Shown here one piece after another: positions 1 to 6,883 of a DNA stretch of 18,607 bases; position 1 is the first letter of the stretch; every line of letters starts with the position of its first letter. The stretch lies in NCBI GenBank assembly GCA_910586475.1, contig CAJUHM010000043.1, positions 1 to 18,607 of the forward strand. Direction: 5' to 3'. Below the pieces are notes generated by a model, which was given only the letters and a program-made list of their open reading frames with translations, did no database searches and was not told where the DNA came from. Both the position numbers and the translations under genes were made by a program. The stretch comes from an uncultured Muribaculaceae bacterium (lineage in GTDB: Bacteria > Bacteroidota > Bacteroidia > Bacteroidales > Muribaculaceae).

Positions 1-46
1 GCCTTGTCTTTTATTCTGCCGGTGTAAAAATCTCGAGTTTTTTATC

Positions 47-54
47 TATATTTG
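47..54 (+). promoter_or_regulatory. Candidate -7 promoter box for the NhaD gene
   Basis: TATATTTG fits the Bacteroidetes -7 consensus TAnnTTTG. No TTTG sits at the expected -33 spacing, so only half of the promoter is visible. Transcription would start near base 60, giving a leader of roughly 120 nt before the preferred ATG at 182. Confidence 0.4.
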
Positions 55-90
55 TGGTCTGACGGATCGTCTGATTCCTAATGGCATCCT

Positions 91-108
91 CATGGACGGG
101 ACTCCATG
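91..108 (+). promoter_or_regulatory. Leader hairpin upstream of the NhaD gene
   Basis: CATGGA (91-96) and TCCATG (103-108) are perfect inverted arms around a 6-base loop, followed directly by TTTT. A smaller hairpin, GACG-GAT-CGTC, sits at 61-71. Both fall in the probable 5' leader. A short stem followed by T's could act as an attenuator or could simply shape the leader. I recognise no known riboswitch class here. Confidence 0.3.
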
Positions 109-181
109 TTTTAATCGCAGAAAAGTTTATTTACCATTCATCTATATATCCAGTCAAACCACCTTATCTGAACAGGAAAAA

Positions 182-1519
182 ATGATTACCACTCTGCTGA
201 TTATCTTCATTATCGGCTACCTGCTGATTGCCTCCGAACATGTTCTGGGCATCAACAAAGCCACATTCGCGCTGATCATGTGCGGCGCCCTATGGGCAGT
301 CTACGCCGTTGCCGCCCATGACCCCAACCTCTCGGAGGACCTCGTGCTCGCGCTCGGCGACACCTGCGAAATTGTCGTGTTCCTAATCGGAGCGATGACG
401 ATCGTCGAACTGATCGACCGTTATGGCGGCTTCAACATCATTGTCAGAAACCTGAGGGCCGGCAACAAGCGGAGTCTGCTGTGGATTCTGGCATTCGTCG
501 CCTTCTTCCTTTCGAGTATTCTTGACAACATGACAACGACGATCATCATGGTCATGATGCTGCGCCGGATGCTGAGCGACCAGAAAGAACGCTGGATTTT
601 CGCCTGTGTAATCGTGCTGGCGGCAAACGCCGGAGGCGCATGGTCGCCGATCGGCGACATCACAACAATAATGCTCTGGATGAAAAACTATGTCTCGTCT
701 GTCGATCTGATCGTCAACCTGATCATCCCGTCGATCGTTTCGGTCATCGTCCCGACATTCATCGCATCGTTCATGATCGCACCAGCTCCAATGGAATCAC
801 TCAACACCCAGGACGAGCGCAAGGGCTATTCGCTGGCCGAACACCACCGTAAACTCTCGATCCTTATTCTGATATGCGGTGTGGCCGGACTGCTTTTCGT
901 TCCAGTCTTCAAGGCCACCACCCATCTGCCGCCATACATGGGCATACTGCTTTCGCTCGGTATCCTCTGGCTCCTCACCGAGCTGATCGTCCACCACTAT
1001 GATCTCGACGGAAAGATCGAAGGACGCATCTCGCAGGTTGTCCGCAACATCGACATGTCGACCATTCTCTTCTTTCTCGGAATCCTCATGTCAGTCGCCG
1101 CACTCGGACAGGCCGGCATCCTTTCGCAACTCGCCATGTGGCTCAACGACAACTTCCATGACGTCTATCTCATCAGCGGCATCATCGGAGTCCTCTCGTC
1201 GATCGTCGACAATGTGCCGCTCGTCGCAGCCTGTATGGACATGTATCCTGTGGCAACCGAAGCCGCCATCGCCGCTTCGGCCGATCCGGCCTACACAGCC
1301 CTCTTTGTCGGCGACGGTCTGTTCTGGCATCTTCTGACCTTCTGTGCCGGAGTCGGCGGCAGCCTGCTGATCATCGGATCGGCTGCCGGAGTTGTCGCTA
1401 TGGGGATCGAGAAGATCCCGTTCATGTGGTATGCCCGACGGATCACTCTGCTCGCCTTCGCGGGCTATCTGGCGGGTATCGCCACAATCTGGGCCGAGAC
1501 GTTCATTCTGTCAATATAG
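182..1519 (+). CDS. nhaD: NhaD-type Na+/H+ antiporter
   Basis: Inner-membrane sodium/proton antiporter of the NhaD/ion-transporter superfamily, exchanging cytoplasmic Na+ (or Li+) for protons. The 445-residue product is almost entirely hydrophobic helices. It carries the family's conserved polar motifs inside membrane segments: DNMTTT at about 115-120, a Gly/Ala/Asn-rich AANAGGAWSPIGD stretch at 147-159, and VDNVPLVAA at about 342-350. The paired Asp-Asn motifs in the two halves fit an inverted-repeat transporter fold. I chose the ATG at 182 because the protein then begins directly with its first membrane helix. The in-frame ATG at 92 would add 30 unusual residues and lies within a leader hairpin. 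The gene appears monocistronic, with a strong hairpin 38 bases after the stop. The cation specificity cannot be read from sequence. Confidence 0.88.
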   Translation: MITTLLIIFIIGYLLIASEHVLGINKATFALIMCGALWAVYAVAAHDPNLSEDLVLALGDTCEIVVFLIGAMTIVELIDRYGGFNIIVRNLRAGNKRSLLWILAFVAFFLSSILDNMTTTIIMVMMLRRMLSDQKERWIFACVIVLAANAGGAWSPIGDITTIMLWMKNYVSSVDLIVNLIIPSIVSVIVPTFIASFMIAPAPMESLNTQDERKGYSLAEHHRKLSILILICGVAGLLFVPVFKATTHLPPYMGILLSLGILWLLTELIVHHYDLDGKIEGRISQVVRNIDMSTILFFLGILMSVAALGQAGILSQLAMWLNDNFHDVYLISGIIGVLSSIVDNVPLVAACMDMYPVATEAAIAASADPAYTALFVGDGLFWHLLTFCAGVGGSLLIIGSAAGVVAMGIEKIPFMWYARRITLLAFAGYLAGIATIWAETFILSI

Positions 1520-1557
1520 CCATACACCGAACAACCACTCACTCTGTGGCGTTTCAG

Positions 1558-1599
1558 CTCCGGCCGTCGGGCACGATTAATCGCGCCTGACGGCCGGAG
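1558..1599. terminator. Long GC-rich hairpin between nhaD and ilvE
   Basis: CTCCGGCCGTC (1558-1568) and GACGGCCGGAG (1589-1599) are perfect 11-bp inverted arms. Pairing continues inward through most of the 20-base centre, with one mismatch and a G-T pair, up to an ATTAAT apex. It lies 38 bases after the nhaD stop and about 90 bases before the ilvE promoter, a natural terminator site. No T-run follows, so it is not a textbook intrinsic terminator. It could also stabilise a 3' end or be an insertion hotspot. Confidence 0.5.
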
Positions 1600-1686
1600 A
1601 AGCATCCCCCTCCTCGCAACTCCCCTCCCCAGCGGCACAAAAGAGAGTTTTTTGTGTCGTCGGGGAAATATTCCTAATAAAATTCT

Positions 1687-1694
1687 TAACTTTG
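1687..1694 (+). promoter_or_regulatory. -7 promoter box for ilvE
   Basis: TAACTTTG matches the Bacteroidetes -7 consensus TAnnTTTG. No clear -33 TTTG lies about 20 bases upstream. Transcription would begin near 1700, about 19 nt before the ATG at 1719. This rules out the TTG at 1692 as a start codon, because it overlaps the promoter box. Confidence 0.6.
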
Positions 1695-1718
1695 CAACTG
1701 AGTTTTGCCGAGATCTCA

Positions 1719-2780
1719 ATGCAGAACATAGAACCCAACATGATTATGAAAGAAGAACTAAACCTCGACTGGGCTAATCTCCCATTCGGCTATGTACCCA
1801 CTGATTATAACGTTCGTTGCTATTACCGCGACGGGAAATGGGGCGAAATTGAAGTATCGACCTCAGACACCATAAACATCCACATGGCCGCTACTGCGCT
1901 CCACTACGGTCAGGAAATTTTTGAAGGACTGAAAGCGTTTCGCGGACGCGACGGAAAGGTCCGGGTTTTCCGTATGGAAGAAAATGCACAGCGCATCCGC
2001 CGTTCGGCCGAAGGCCTTTGCATGGAACCCGTGCCCACCGAAATATTCTGTGAGATGGTCAGAAAAGCCGTAGAACTGAACGCCCGTTTCATTCCTCCTT
2101 ACGGCAGCGGCGCATCGCTCTACATCCGCCCTCTCGAAATCGGAATGACTCCGAGCGTAGGCGTCAAGTCTGCGACAGAATATCTGTTCATGATCCTCGT
2201 AAGCCCAGTCGGCCCCTACTTCAAAACCGGGTTCAAGCCGACAAATATATGCATAATGCGCGAATATGACCGCGTCGCTCCCAAGGGAACAGGACGGTTC
2301 AAGACAGGTGGCAACTATGCCGCAAGCCTCAAATCGGGCAACCATGCCCATGAGCTGGGCTACTCGGCTGTGCTCTATCTCGATCCCCGCGACAAGAAAT
2401 ATCTTGACGAATGCGGTCCGGCCAATTTCTTTGCAATCAAAAACGGAGTCTACATCACTCCCGCATCTGAATCGATTCTCCCGTCTGTCACAAACAAGAG
2501 CCTCATGGCCCTCTGCGAAGACCTCGGAATCAAGGTCGAGCAACGCCACATCACCGTTGAAGAGCTCGCCGAAGTCGAAGAAGCCGGAGCTTGCGGAACT
2601 GCCGCCGTCATTTCTCCTGTCGGCGAGATCGACGACATTGACACCGGGGAAAAATACATCATATCAGCCGACGGAAATCCGGGAGCTGTCAGCACTCGTC
2701 TCTACAACCTTCTGCGCGGCATCCAGCTCGGCGAGGAAGAAGACACCCACGGCTGGAACACTGTTATTGAAAACATCTAA
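1719..2780 (+). CDS. ilvE: Branched-chain amino acid aminotransferase
   Basis: Cytoplasmic PLP-dependent fold-type IV transaminase of the BCAT type II branch. It interconverts leucine, isoleucine and valine with their 2-oxo acids using glutamate/2-oxoglutarate. The N-terminal LDWANLPFGYVPTDYNVR stretch and HYGQEIFEGLKAFR are typical of the family. RFKTGGNYAASLK carries the PLP-binding lysine, Lys195 counted from the ATG at 1719. The C-terminal EEAGACGTAAVISPVGEI block is the classic BCAT signature. With the start at 1719 the protein has 353 residues; ATGs at 1740 or 1746 give 346 or 344, closer to the usual length for this family, so the true start could be there. The HD-domain gene follows 17 bases downstream, suggesting co-transcription. 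Confidence 0.94.
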   Translation: MQNIEPNMIMKEELNLDWANLPFGYVPTDYNVRCYYRDGKWGEIEVSTSDTINIHMAATALHYGQEIFEGLKAFRGRDGKVRVFRMEENAQRIRRSAEGLCMEPVPTEIFCEMVRKAVELNARFIPPYGSGASLYIRPLEIGMTPSVGVKSATEYLFMILVSPVGPYFKTGFKPTNICIMREYDRVAPKGTGRFKTGGNYAASLKSGNHAHELGYSAVLYLDPRDKKYLDECGPANFFAIKNGVYITPASESILPSVTNKSLMALCEDLGIKVEQRHITVEELAEVEEAGACGTAAVISPVGEIDDIDTGEKYIISADGNPGAVSTRLYNLLRGIQLGEEEDTHGWNTVIENI

Positions 2781-2797
2781 CGCTATCCCGACCCACA

Positions 2798-3337
2798 ATG
2801 ACCGACTATCAGTCAATCATAGACAAATATTATCCCGCAGCCTCGAAACTGCGGGATATTTATTTGCGCCACTGCAGGTCTGTCGCCGACGAGGCGCTTG
2901 CAGTTGCAAGACGGAAAAAACTTCCGCTCAACGAGTCAGACATCATCGGCGCCGCGATGACCCACGACATCGGAATCTGCCGGACGGATGCATCCGGAAT
3001 AGAATGCCACGGTGAACTGCCTTACATCTGCCACGGAATCGCAGGGGCCGGAATCCTGCGTAAAGAAGGAGCACCCGAAGAGTGGGCGAGAGTCGCTGAA
3101 CGCCATACCGGTTCCGGGCTTACGGCTGACGAGATTGCCGCATCGGCACTTCCTCTCCCCCCCGGCGACTACATGCCGCAGACCCTTCTCGAAAGACTCA
3201 TCTGCTACGCCGACAAATTCTATTCAAAAAGCGGCCGCATGGAGAGGAAAGACCTCGAACGGGTGCGCCGCGAAATGGCCCGTTTCGGTCAGTCAAGCCT
3301 CGACCGGTTCGACGACCTCAACCGCGAATTTTCATGA
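2798..3337 (+). CDS. HD-domain metal-dependent phosphohydrolase
   Basis: Small (179-residue) HD-superfamily protein resembling the uncharacterised HDIG-domain group. The metal-binding residues expected of an HD domain are visible in order: His25, the His56-Asp57 doublet in THDIG, His79, His103 and Asp139 in CYADKFY. Proteins of this fold hydrolyse phosphate esters, often nucleotides, using one or two divalent metals; the substrate here is unknown. It has no signal peptide or membrane segment, so it should be cytoplasmic. It starts 17 bases after the ilvE stop, most likely as the second gene of that operon. This placement does not by itself imply a role in branched-chain amino acid metabolism. 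Its end is 8 bases from the convergent amidase gene, with no terminator visible between them. Confidence 0.82.
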   Translation: MTDYQSIIDKYYPAASKLRDIYLRHCRSVADEALAVARRKKLPLNESDIIGAAMTHDIGICRTDASGIECHGELPYICHGIAGAGILRKEGAPEEWARVAERHTGSGLTADEIAASALPLPPGDYMPQTLLERLICYADKFYSKSGRMERKDLERVRREMARFGQSSLDRFDDLNREFS

Positions 3338-3345
3338 GCTGCCGG

Positions 3346-3747
3346 TCAGAAACCGAGACTGCGCACGTCAAAACAGGGACAGGCTTTGGCAGCGAATTCG
3401 TTGTGGCCATGAACCGTAGCCGAGGGGAAACGCTTCTTCAGACGACCGACAAGATCGACAAGCGCCTTTTTTTGGGCGGCCGTACGGGTGTCGGCCGGTT
3501 TTCCTGACGCGTCGAGGCCTCCGACATAACAGACTCCGATCGAATTCGCATTGAAGCCTTTGCAGTGGGCGCCTGCTTCGGATTCGTCGCGACCTCTGAC
3601 TACTGAGCCGTCAAGATAGATAACATAGTGATAACCGATGCAGCGGAAACCGCGCGCACGATGCCAGCGGTCGATTTCTTCGACCGTTGTCCTGCGACCT
3701 GCCTTTGTGGCGGTGCAGTGAATGATGATTCTGTTTATTTTTCTCAT
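3346..3747 (-). CDS. N-acetylmuramoyl-L-alanine amidase, T7-lysozyme-like
   Basis: Zinc amidase of the Amidase_2/PGRP fold, which cuts the bond between N-acetylmuramic acid and L-alanine in peptidoglycan. The protein opens with IIIHCTAT, whose His10 is a zinc ligand. Tyr39 sits in GYHYVIYLDG. The C-terminal block has His115, Lys121 and Cys123 in GHNEF-AAKACPC. The His-to-Lys-to-Cys spacing equals that of His122, Lys128 and Cys130 in T7 lysozyme. At 133 residues it is a bare catalytic domain with no signal peptide, no membrane anchor and no cell-wall-binding module. Such proteins are common in Bacteroidales prophages and integrative elements and also occur alone in the chromosome. No other phage gene is visible nearby. 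Its promoter sits inside a perfect inverted repeat only a few bases before the ATG. Confidence 0.9.
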   Translation of the reverse strand: MRKINRIIIHCTATKAGRRTTVEEIDRWHRARGFRCIGYHYVIYLDGSVVRGRDESEAGAHCKGFNANSIGVCYVGGLDASGKPADTRTAAQKKALVDLVGRLKKRFPSATVHGHNEFAAKACPCFDVRSLGF

Positions 3748-3773
3748 AACGGAGGCAAAGTTACACCTCCGTT
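3748..3773 (-). promoter_or_regulatory. Palindrome-embedded promoter/operator of the amidase gene
   Basis: On the minus strand TAACTTTG (3763-3756) is a -7 box of the TAnnTTTG type. It is framed by perfect 8-bp inverted arms, AACGGAGG (3748-3755) and CCTCCGTT (3766-3773), separated by 10 bases. The arrangement fits an operator for a dimeric repressor that would cover the -7 element. It could instead form a hairpin if transcribed from upstream. The expected start site falls only about 2-5 bases before the ATG at 3747, so the mRNA would be nearly leaderless. No -33 TTTG is seen. Confidence 0.55.
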
Positions 3774-3806
3774 TGCCCCCTCACCGGTCTGTTTTCAACA
3801 TTCGTT

Positions 3807-4817
3807 TCATTTCTGCCCGTCGAGGGAGGGAAAACCGGCAGTGCGGTGCATGAGGTAACCGTCAGGACCTATCGTCACAAGAAGAGCTTCGACACCGCTG
3901 ATCCCCCCGATCATCTCAAGCGCGGACTCAGTTGACATCGCCATGCACGACGTGGCAAGCGCGTCGGCCATCATCGCGTCAGGAGCAATGACCGTAGCAC
4001 TGAGCGTTCCGGTTTCGGCCGGCCTACCGGTGACGGTCGAGATCGTGTGCCATGCCTTCCCTTGTGAGGTCGACCGGTAGTTACGGTAGTTGCCGGATGT
4101 TGCCACACCGCAGTCTGTCACGCTGATAACGGCCATTCGTTTATGGACAATAGCAGTGTCGTTCTCTACCGGAGCATCGATCATGATACGCCACGGCTCT
4201 CCATGATGATTCACCCCGCTGACAGTCACTTCACCCCCGATCTCGACAATGAAATCCTCACATCCGTTGCGCCGGAGCATATCGCCGATCAGATCACATC
4301 CGTAGCCCTTCGTTATTGCTGAAAAATCAAACTCTGTCATCGGCGACGGCTTGACAATCCTGTCGCCGTCAAGACGACACCGGCCAATACCAGTCAGTGT
4401 CAGAGCGCTGTCGATCGACTCCTGGGTCGGTTCAAGACCGGAATCCCGGTAGCCGAACCCCCAGAGATTGACCAGCGGAGCCACAGTCGGGTCGAAAGCG
4501 CCTCCACTGAGACGGTTTACCTCTCCGGCCGCAAGGAAAATCCGACGGAACAGCGAGTCCGTCTGATCTGTCTGATTCATATTTATCCGACTGACGAGCG
4601 AATTGGCCGCGAAAGGCGACAGCGAATTTTCGACCTGCTGCATCACCGAGATTATCGAATCGTCAAGCATGCGCGGACTCCGGTAGGTTATATGGTAAGT
4701 GGTGGCCCATACGGCACCCTCGCACTTGCGGTAATCGCCTCCGGTGTCACACGACGAAAAAGACAAAGCGACCCCCAGAACGGACGCAAACAACAAAGCA
4801 AAACTAAACTTTTTCAT
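3807..4817 (-). CDS. apbE: FAD:protein FMN transferase (ApbE family), lipoprotein
   Basis: ApbE proteins use FAD and Mg2+ to attach FMN covalently to threonine in exported redox proteins such as NqrB/NqrC and RnfD/RnfG. The 336-residue product starts with a lipoprotein signal; Cys23 in SFSSC is the likely acylated residue, placing it in the periplasm tethered to a membrane. Family blocks follow in order: FDPTVAPLVNLWGFG (108-122), DFSAITKGYGCD with Lys170 (164-175), EIGGEV (192-197), TSGNYRNY (240-247), and the metal-binding ADALATS block (284-290, Asp285 and Thr289). The usual HIIDP-TG motif is altered here to HTISTVTG (257-264). The gene is followed after 59 bases by the amidase, which has its own promoter. 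No flavinylation target is encoded in the window. Confidence 0.9.
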   Translation of the reverse strand: MKKFSFALLFASVLGVALSFSSCDTGGDYRKCEGAVWATTYHITYRSPRMLDDSIISVMQQVENSLSPFAANSLVSRINMNQTDQTDSLFRRIFLAAGEVNRLSGGAFDPTVAPLVNLWGFGYRDSGLEPTQESIDSALTLTGIGRCRLDGDRIVKPSPMTEFDFSAITKGYGCDLIGDMLRRNGCEDFIVEIGGEVTVSGVNHHGEPWRIMIDAPVENDTAIVHKRMAVISVTDCGVATSGNYRNYRSTSQGKAWHTISTVTGRPAETGTLSATVIAPDAMMADALATSCMAMSTESALEMIGGISGVEALLVTIGPDGYLMHRTAGFPSLDGQK

Positions 4818-4840
4818 GATCCACGAAAGTGTTTTCTTTT

Positions 4841-5005
4841 AGAGAGTGTTTGAATTTAACTTTTATTCGCTCAAAGAGGAATTTTCGATGGATTTCTGAA
4901 GATTTACGAAGGAAGCGATGCCGACATCGTGACTGAGAATATCTTCAGAACGCTCCGAAAAGAGCCTTTGAAAGAATGAAAGGGTCTTTATCACATATTC
5001 TTTTT
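4841..5005. other. Structured intergenic element with three stems
   Basis: This 165-bp stretch between the MINPP and apbE genes holds several inverted repeats. Stem A is a perfect 10-bp pair, TTCTGAAGAT (4894-4903) with ATCTTCAGAA (4941-4950). Nested inside it, stem B is CGATG-CCGA-CATCG (4916-4929). Outside it, stem C is AAAGAGCCTTT (4959-4969) with AAAGGGTCTTT (4979-4989), with one mismatch and a 9-base loop. Read on the plus strand, five T's follow at 5001-5005. Read on the minus strand, stem C would follow MINPP as a terminator and stems A/B would lie in the apbE leader. This could be a structured RNA, an interspersed repeat or terminator plus leader. I cannot assign it to a known family. 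Confidence 0.45.
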
Positions 5006-5043
5006 GTTCATCCGGGCTAAAACCAAACATTCTCTTAATTCAT

Positions 5044-6309
5044 TCAGATTAGCGGCAGACAGCGCCGGAAATAATCCCTTGCCGCAGTCCACTCGACATA
5101 AACGGTCCGACTGTTTGGGATGAACGCCACAGGATGCTCATTGTGGTCTATTCGCAGATAATAGCGTCCTGACTCGCTTTTAAACAGTATCATCTGGATA
5201 TTGGCCGCCATCGGGACCACGTTGAAATCAAGCCAGTGGAGAGCCACCGTATCGAAATAATTAGTCAGATAGTAACACCCGGGAAGGCGCATCAGAGCCA
5301 GAAGAGGCATCAGTGTCTCGGCATGACCGAAACGCAGATTGACTTTGGCCACATCGCGGTTGCCGGCGATGAAGGCTTCGGTAGTGGCAATCAGGTCCTC
5401 AAGCAGCGGAGCGGCAATTTCTGACGGGACTGTCGAGAGAGTCGAGGCGGAATGCTGGAGATAGTGACGCAGATTGACAACCGCCCACAGACTGTTCTGC
5501 TCCTGCGGACTGAGATACTCAGCGACATTAGCGCTCATCCCCATCGCCTGCATACCCGCAAGGACAGAGAATTCGGCCAGCGCGAGATCAGTCGCTCCGA
5601 CTGAATAGCCGTCGAAATCAAATCCACTGCCCAGAACTCTTTTGAGCTGCTCGGTCGGACAATTGGATGCGATGAAACTGCGCATCGTCGACTTCAGCTC
5701 GTCAGAAGTCCGAAACTCAGTGTAGGCCGGATTATTGTCGAAAAAGCGCATCAGAGGTGAAAAACGGCGACCGGAAGCGAGCTCAAGCTCGACCGTGTTG
5801 TCCATTCGTGTAAGCTGGTGGGTGAACTCATCCATACTCATGACGCAACGCGGCGAATAAGACGATATGGCGTTGACAAGCGAGTTTCTGAAAAGCTCCG
5901 GATAGGCAGCGATCATTCTTGCGGCTATTCCGCGCTGTTCTACCATTCCGAGCGAATCAAGTCCACCCCACCGGCCATTGACCGTCGCAACGATTCGCTG
6001 AGTCAGTTTCTTCAGCCGGCGACCCTGAGGAGTGATCGTTCCGTCAGACTCAGCCTTGTCAAGCGCGCCAAGCAGTGCATTGCAATTGCGGGGAGAAGAT
6101 GGGAACCTGGCTCCATGACGACCCACGTGATTGATCATCACCGGCTCGAGCGTATCAGGATATACAACCGGATGCTCAGGGACAGGATAGGGCAAAGCTG
6201 TTCCCTGACAGTCAGACCAGGAGTAGTTTGTGGCTGTTGGATCAGCAGCAGTGCTTCCGAGAGCGGAAGCCAACACAAGAACTATTGAAAATAATTTGCG
6301 CGCTGTCAT
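5044..6309 (-). CDS. MINPP-type histidine phosphatase (phytase), secreted
   Basis: Clade-2 histidine acid phosphatase of the multiple inositol polyphosphate phosphatase type, which releases phosphate from phytate (InsP6) and lower inositol phosphates. The signature RHGARFP is at 64-70, with His65 as the nucleophile. The proton-donor motif is His329-Ala330-Glu331 in FGHAETLMP; HAE in place of the HD found in ordinary acid phosphatases and AppA phytases is characteristic of MINPP. YSPRCVMSMDEF (151-162) matches the conserved substrate-pocket block. A signal peptide is evident (hydrophobic 6-20, probable cleavage after STA at about 19-21), so it is exported to periplasm, surface or outer-membrane vesicles. 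At 421 residues it has the full length expected of bacterial MINPPs. It is transcribed away from the TPR gene, with 164 bases between them. Confidence 0.9.
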   Translation of the reverse strand: MTARKLFSIVLVLASALGSTAADPTATNYSWSDCQGTALPYPVPEHPVVYPDTLEPVMINHVGRHGARFPSSPRNCNALLGALDKAESDGTITPQGRRLKKLTQRIVATVNGRWGGLDSLGMVEQRGIAARMIAAYPELFRNSLVNAISSYSPRCVMSMDEFTHQLTRMDNTVELELASGRRFSPLMRFFDNNPAYTEFRTSDELKSTMRSFIASNCPTEQLKRVLGSGFDFDGYSVGATDLALAEFSVLAGMQAMGMSANVAEYLSPQEQNSLWAVVNLRHYLQHSASTLSTVPSEIAAPLLEDLIATTEAFIAGNRDVAKVNLRFGHAETLMPLLALMRLPGCYYLTNYFDTVALHWLDFNVVPMAANIQMILFKSESGRYYLRIDHNEHPVAFIPNSRTVYVEWTAARDYFRRCLPLI

Positions 6310-6330
6310 TGGTGCTATCTGATTTTTACT

Positions 6331-6338
6331 TAATTTTG
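6331..6338 (+). promoter_or_regulatory. Candidate -7 box upstream of the TPR gene
   Basis: TAATTTTG fits TAnnTTTG and lies 136 bases before the ATG at 6474. No -33 element is apparent. A hairpin, GGCTAAA (6410-6416) with TTTAGCC (6425-6431), would fall in the resulting leader. The evidence is weak because AT-rich sequence produces such boxes by chance. Confidence 0.28.
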
Positions 6339-6473
6339 TTGTTATAGAAAGAGACTTGACGGACTCTTTTATTAATAACGCTTAAAAGACTCAAAAATTT
6401 CCCGTCACCGGCTAAAAAACTCTCTTTAGCCCTAATTTCCCGCCCATTACACCCTATTTGAAAATCATTTTCT

Positions 6474-6746
6474 ATGGACACCTACGAACATATCAGCCGA
6501 CTCATCAGCCAAAACCGCATTGCCGAAGCCATCGCTGAAGCCGAAATGTCGCTTAAAGAAAAACCCGACGACAGCCGGATCTGGTATCTGCGCGGGAAAA
6601 TCCACTGGCGGACAGGCAATCGCTCAGAAGCAATGTCCTGCTATTCACGTGCCGTTGCTCTCGATCCCGACAGTCCAGCGGCTTTCGCCCTCGAACAGGC
6701 CCGCGACATCGCCGATTTCTTCAATCCCGACCTGCTCAATCCCTGA
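6474..6746 (+). CDS. Small TPR-repeat protein
   Basis: A 90-residue, soluble, alanine-rich protein made almost entirely of two tetratricopeptide repeats. The first covers about 4-33 (EHISRLISQNRIAEAIAEAE...) and the second about 36-69 (DSRIWYLRGKIHWRTGNRSEAM...AVALDPDS), with the usual small-large pattern and the closing ALDPDS turn. TPRs mediate protein-protein contacts; no enzymatic residues are visible. It has no signal peptide, so it should be cytoplasmic. It stands alone, divergent from MINPP and convergent with the polysaccharide module, so its context gives no hint of a partner. Confidence 0.8.
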   Translation: MDTYEHISRLISQNRIAEAIAEAEMSLKEKPDDSRIWYLRGKIHWRTGNRSEAMSCYSRAVALDPDSPAAFALEQARDIADFFNPDLLNP

Positions 6747-6777
6747 AGCATTCCGGACAAGTCTTTTACATAAACAT

Positions 6778-6813
6778 GGCGCTGTATCAAAATTTTAAAT
6801 TTTGACCAGCGCC
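6778..6813. terminator. Bidirectional terminator hairpin
   Basis: GGCGCTG (6778-6784) pairs perfectly with CAGCGCC (6807-6813). The interior TCAAAATTT (6787-6795) and AAATTTTGA (6797-6805) are also perfect complements around a single T. The whole forms one long hairpin with only a TA/C bulge. It lies between the 3' ends of the plus-strand TPR gene and the minus-strand dehydratase gene, so it can serve both directions. Apart from the A/T-rich inner stem there is no long T-run. Confidence 0.7.
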
Positions 6814-6883
6814 TAAGCAAAACGGACGGATCGGCTCGACGCCTGACCGCTATGGTGTTATCAAATATTGGGAAAACAGAATC

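Noticed and set aside
92..181. Upstream in-frame ATG extending the NhaD protein by 30 residues
   Set aside because: The extension is not typical of the family, lies within a leader hairpin, and the ATG at 182 begins directly with the first membrane helix.
1692..1718. TTG start for ilvE nine codons upstream of the ATG
   Set aside because: The TTG overlaps the -7 box TAACTTTG and would not be in the transcript.
1863..2549. 228-codon open frame antisense to ilvE
   Set aside because: It overlaps the catalytic core of ilvE, is unlike any family I know, and is a codon-bias shadow.
2266..3015. 249-codon plus-strand frame spanning ilvE and the HD gene
   Set aside because: It is a frame-shifted shadow of both genes; both real proteins keep intact motifs in their own frames.
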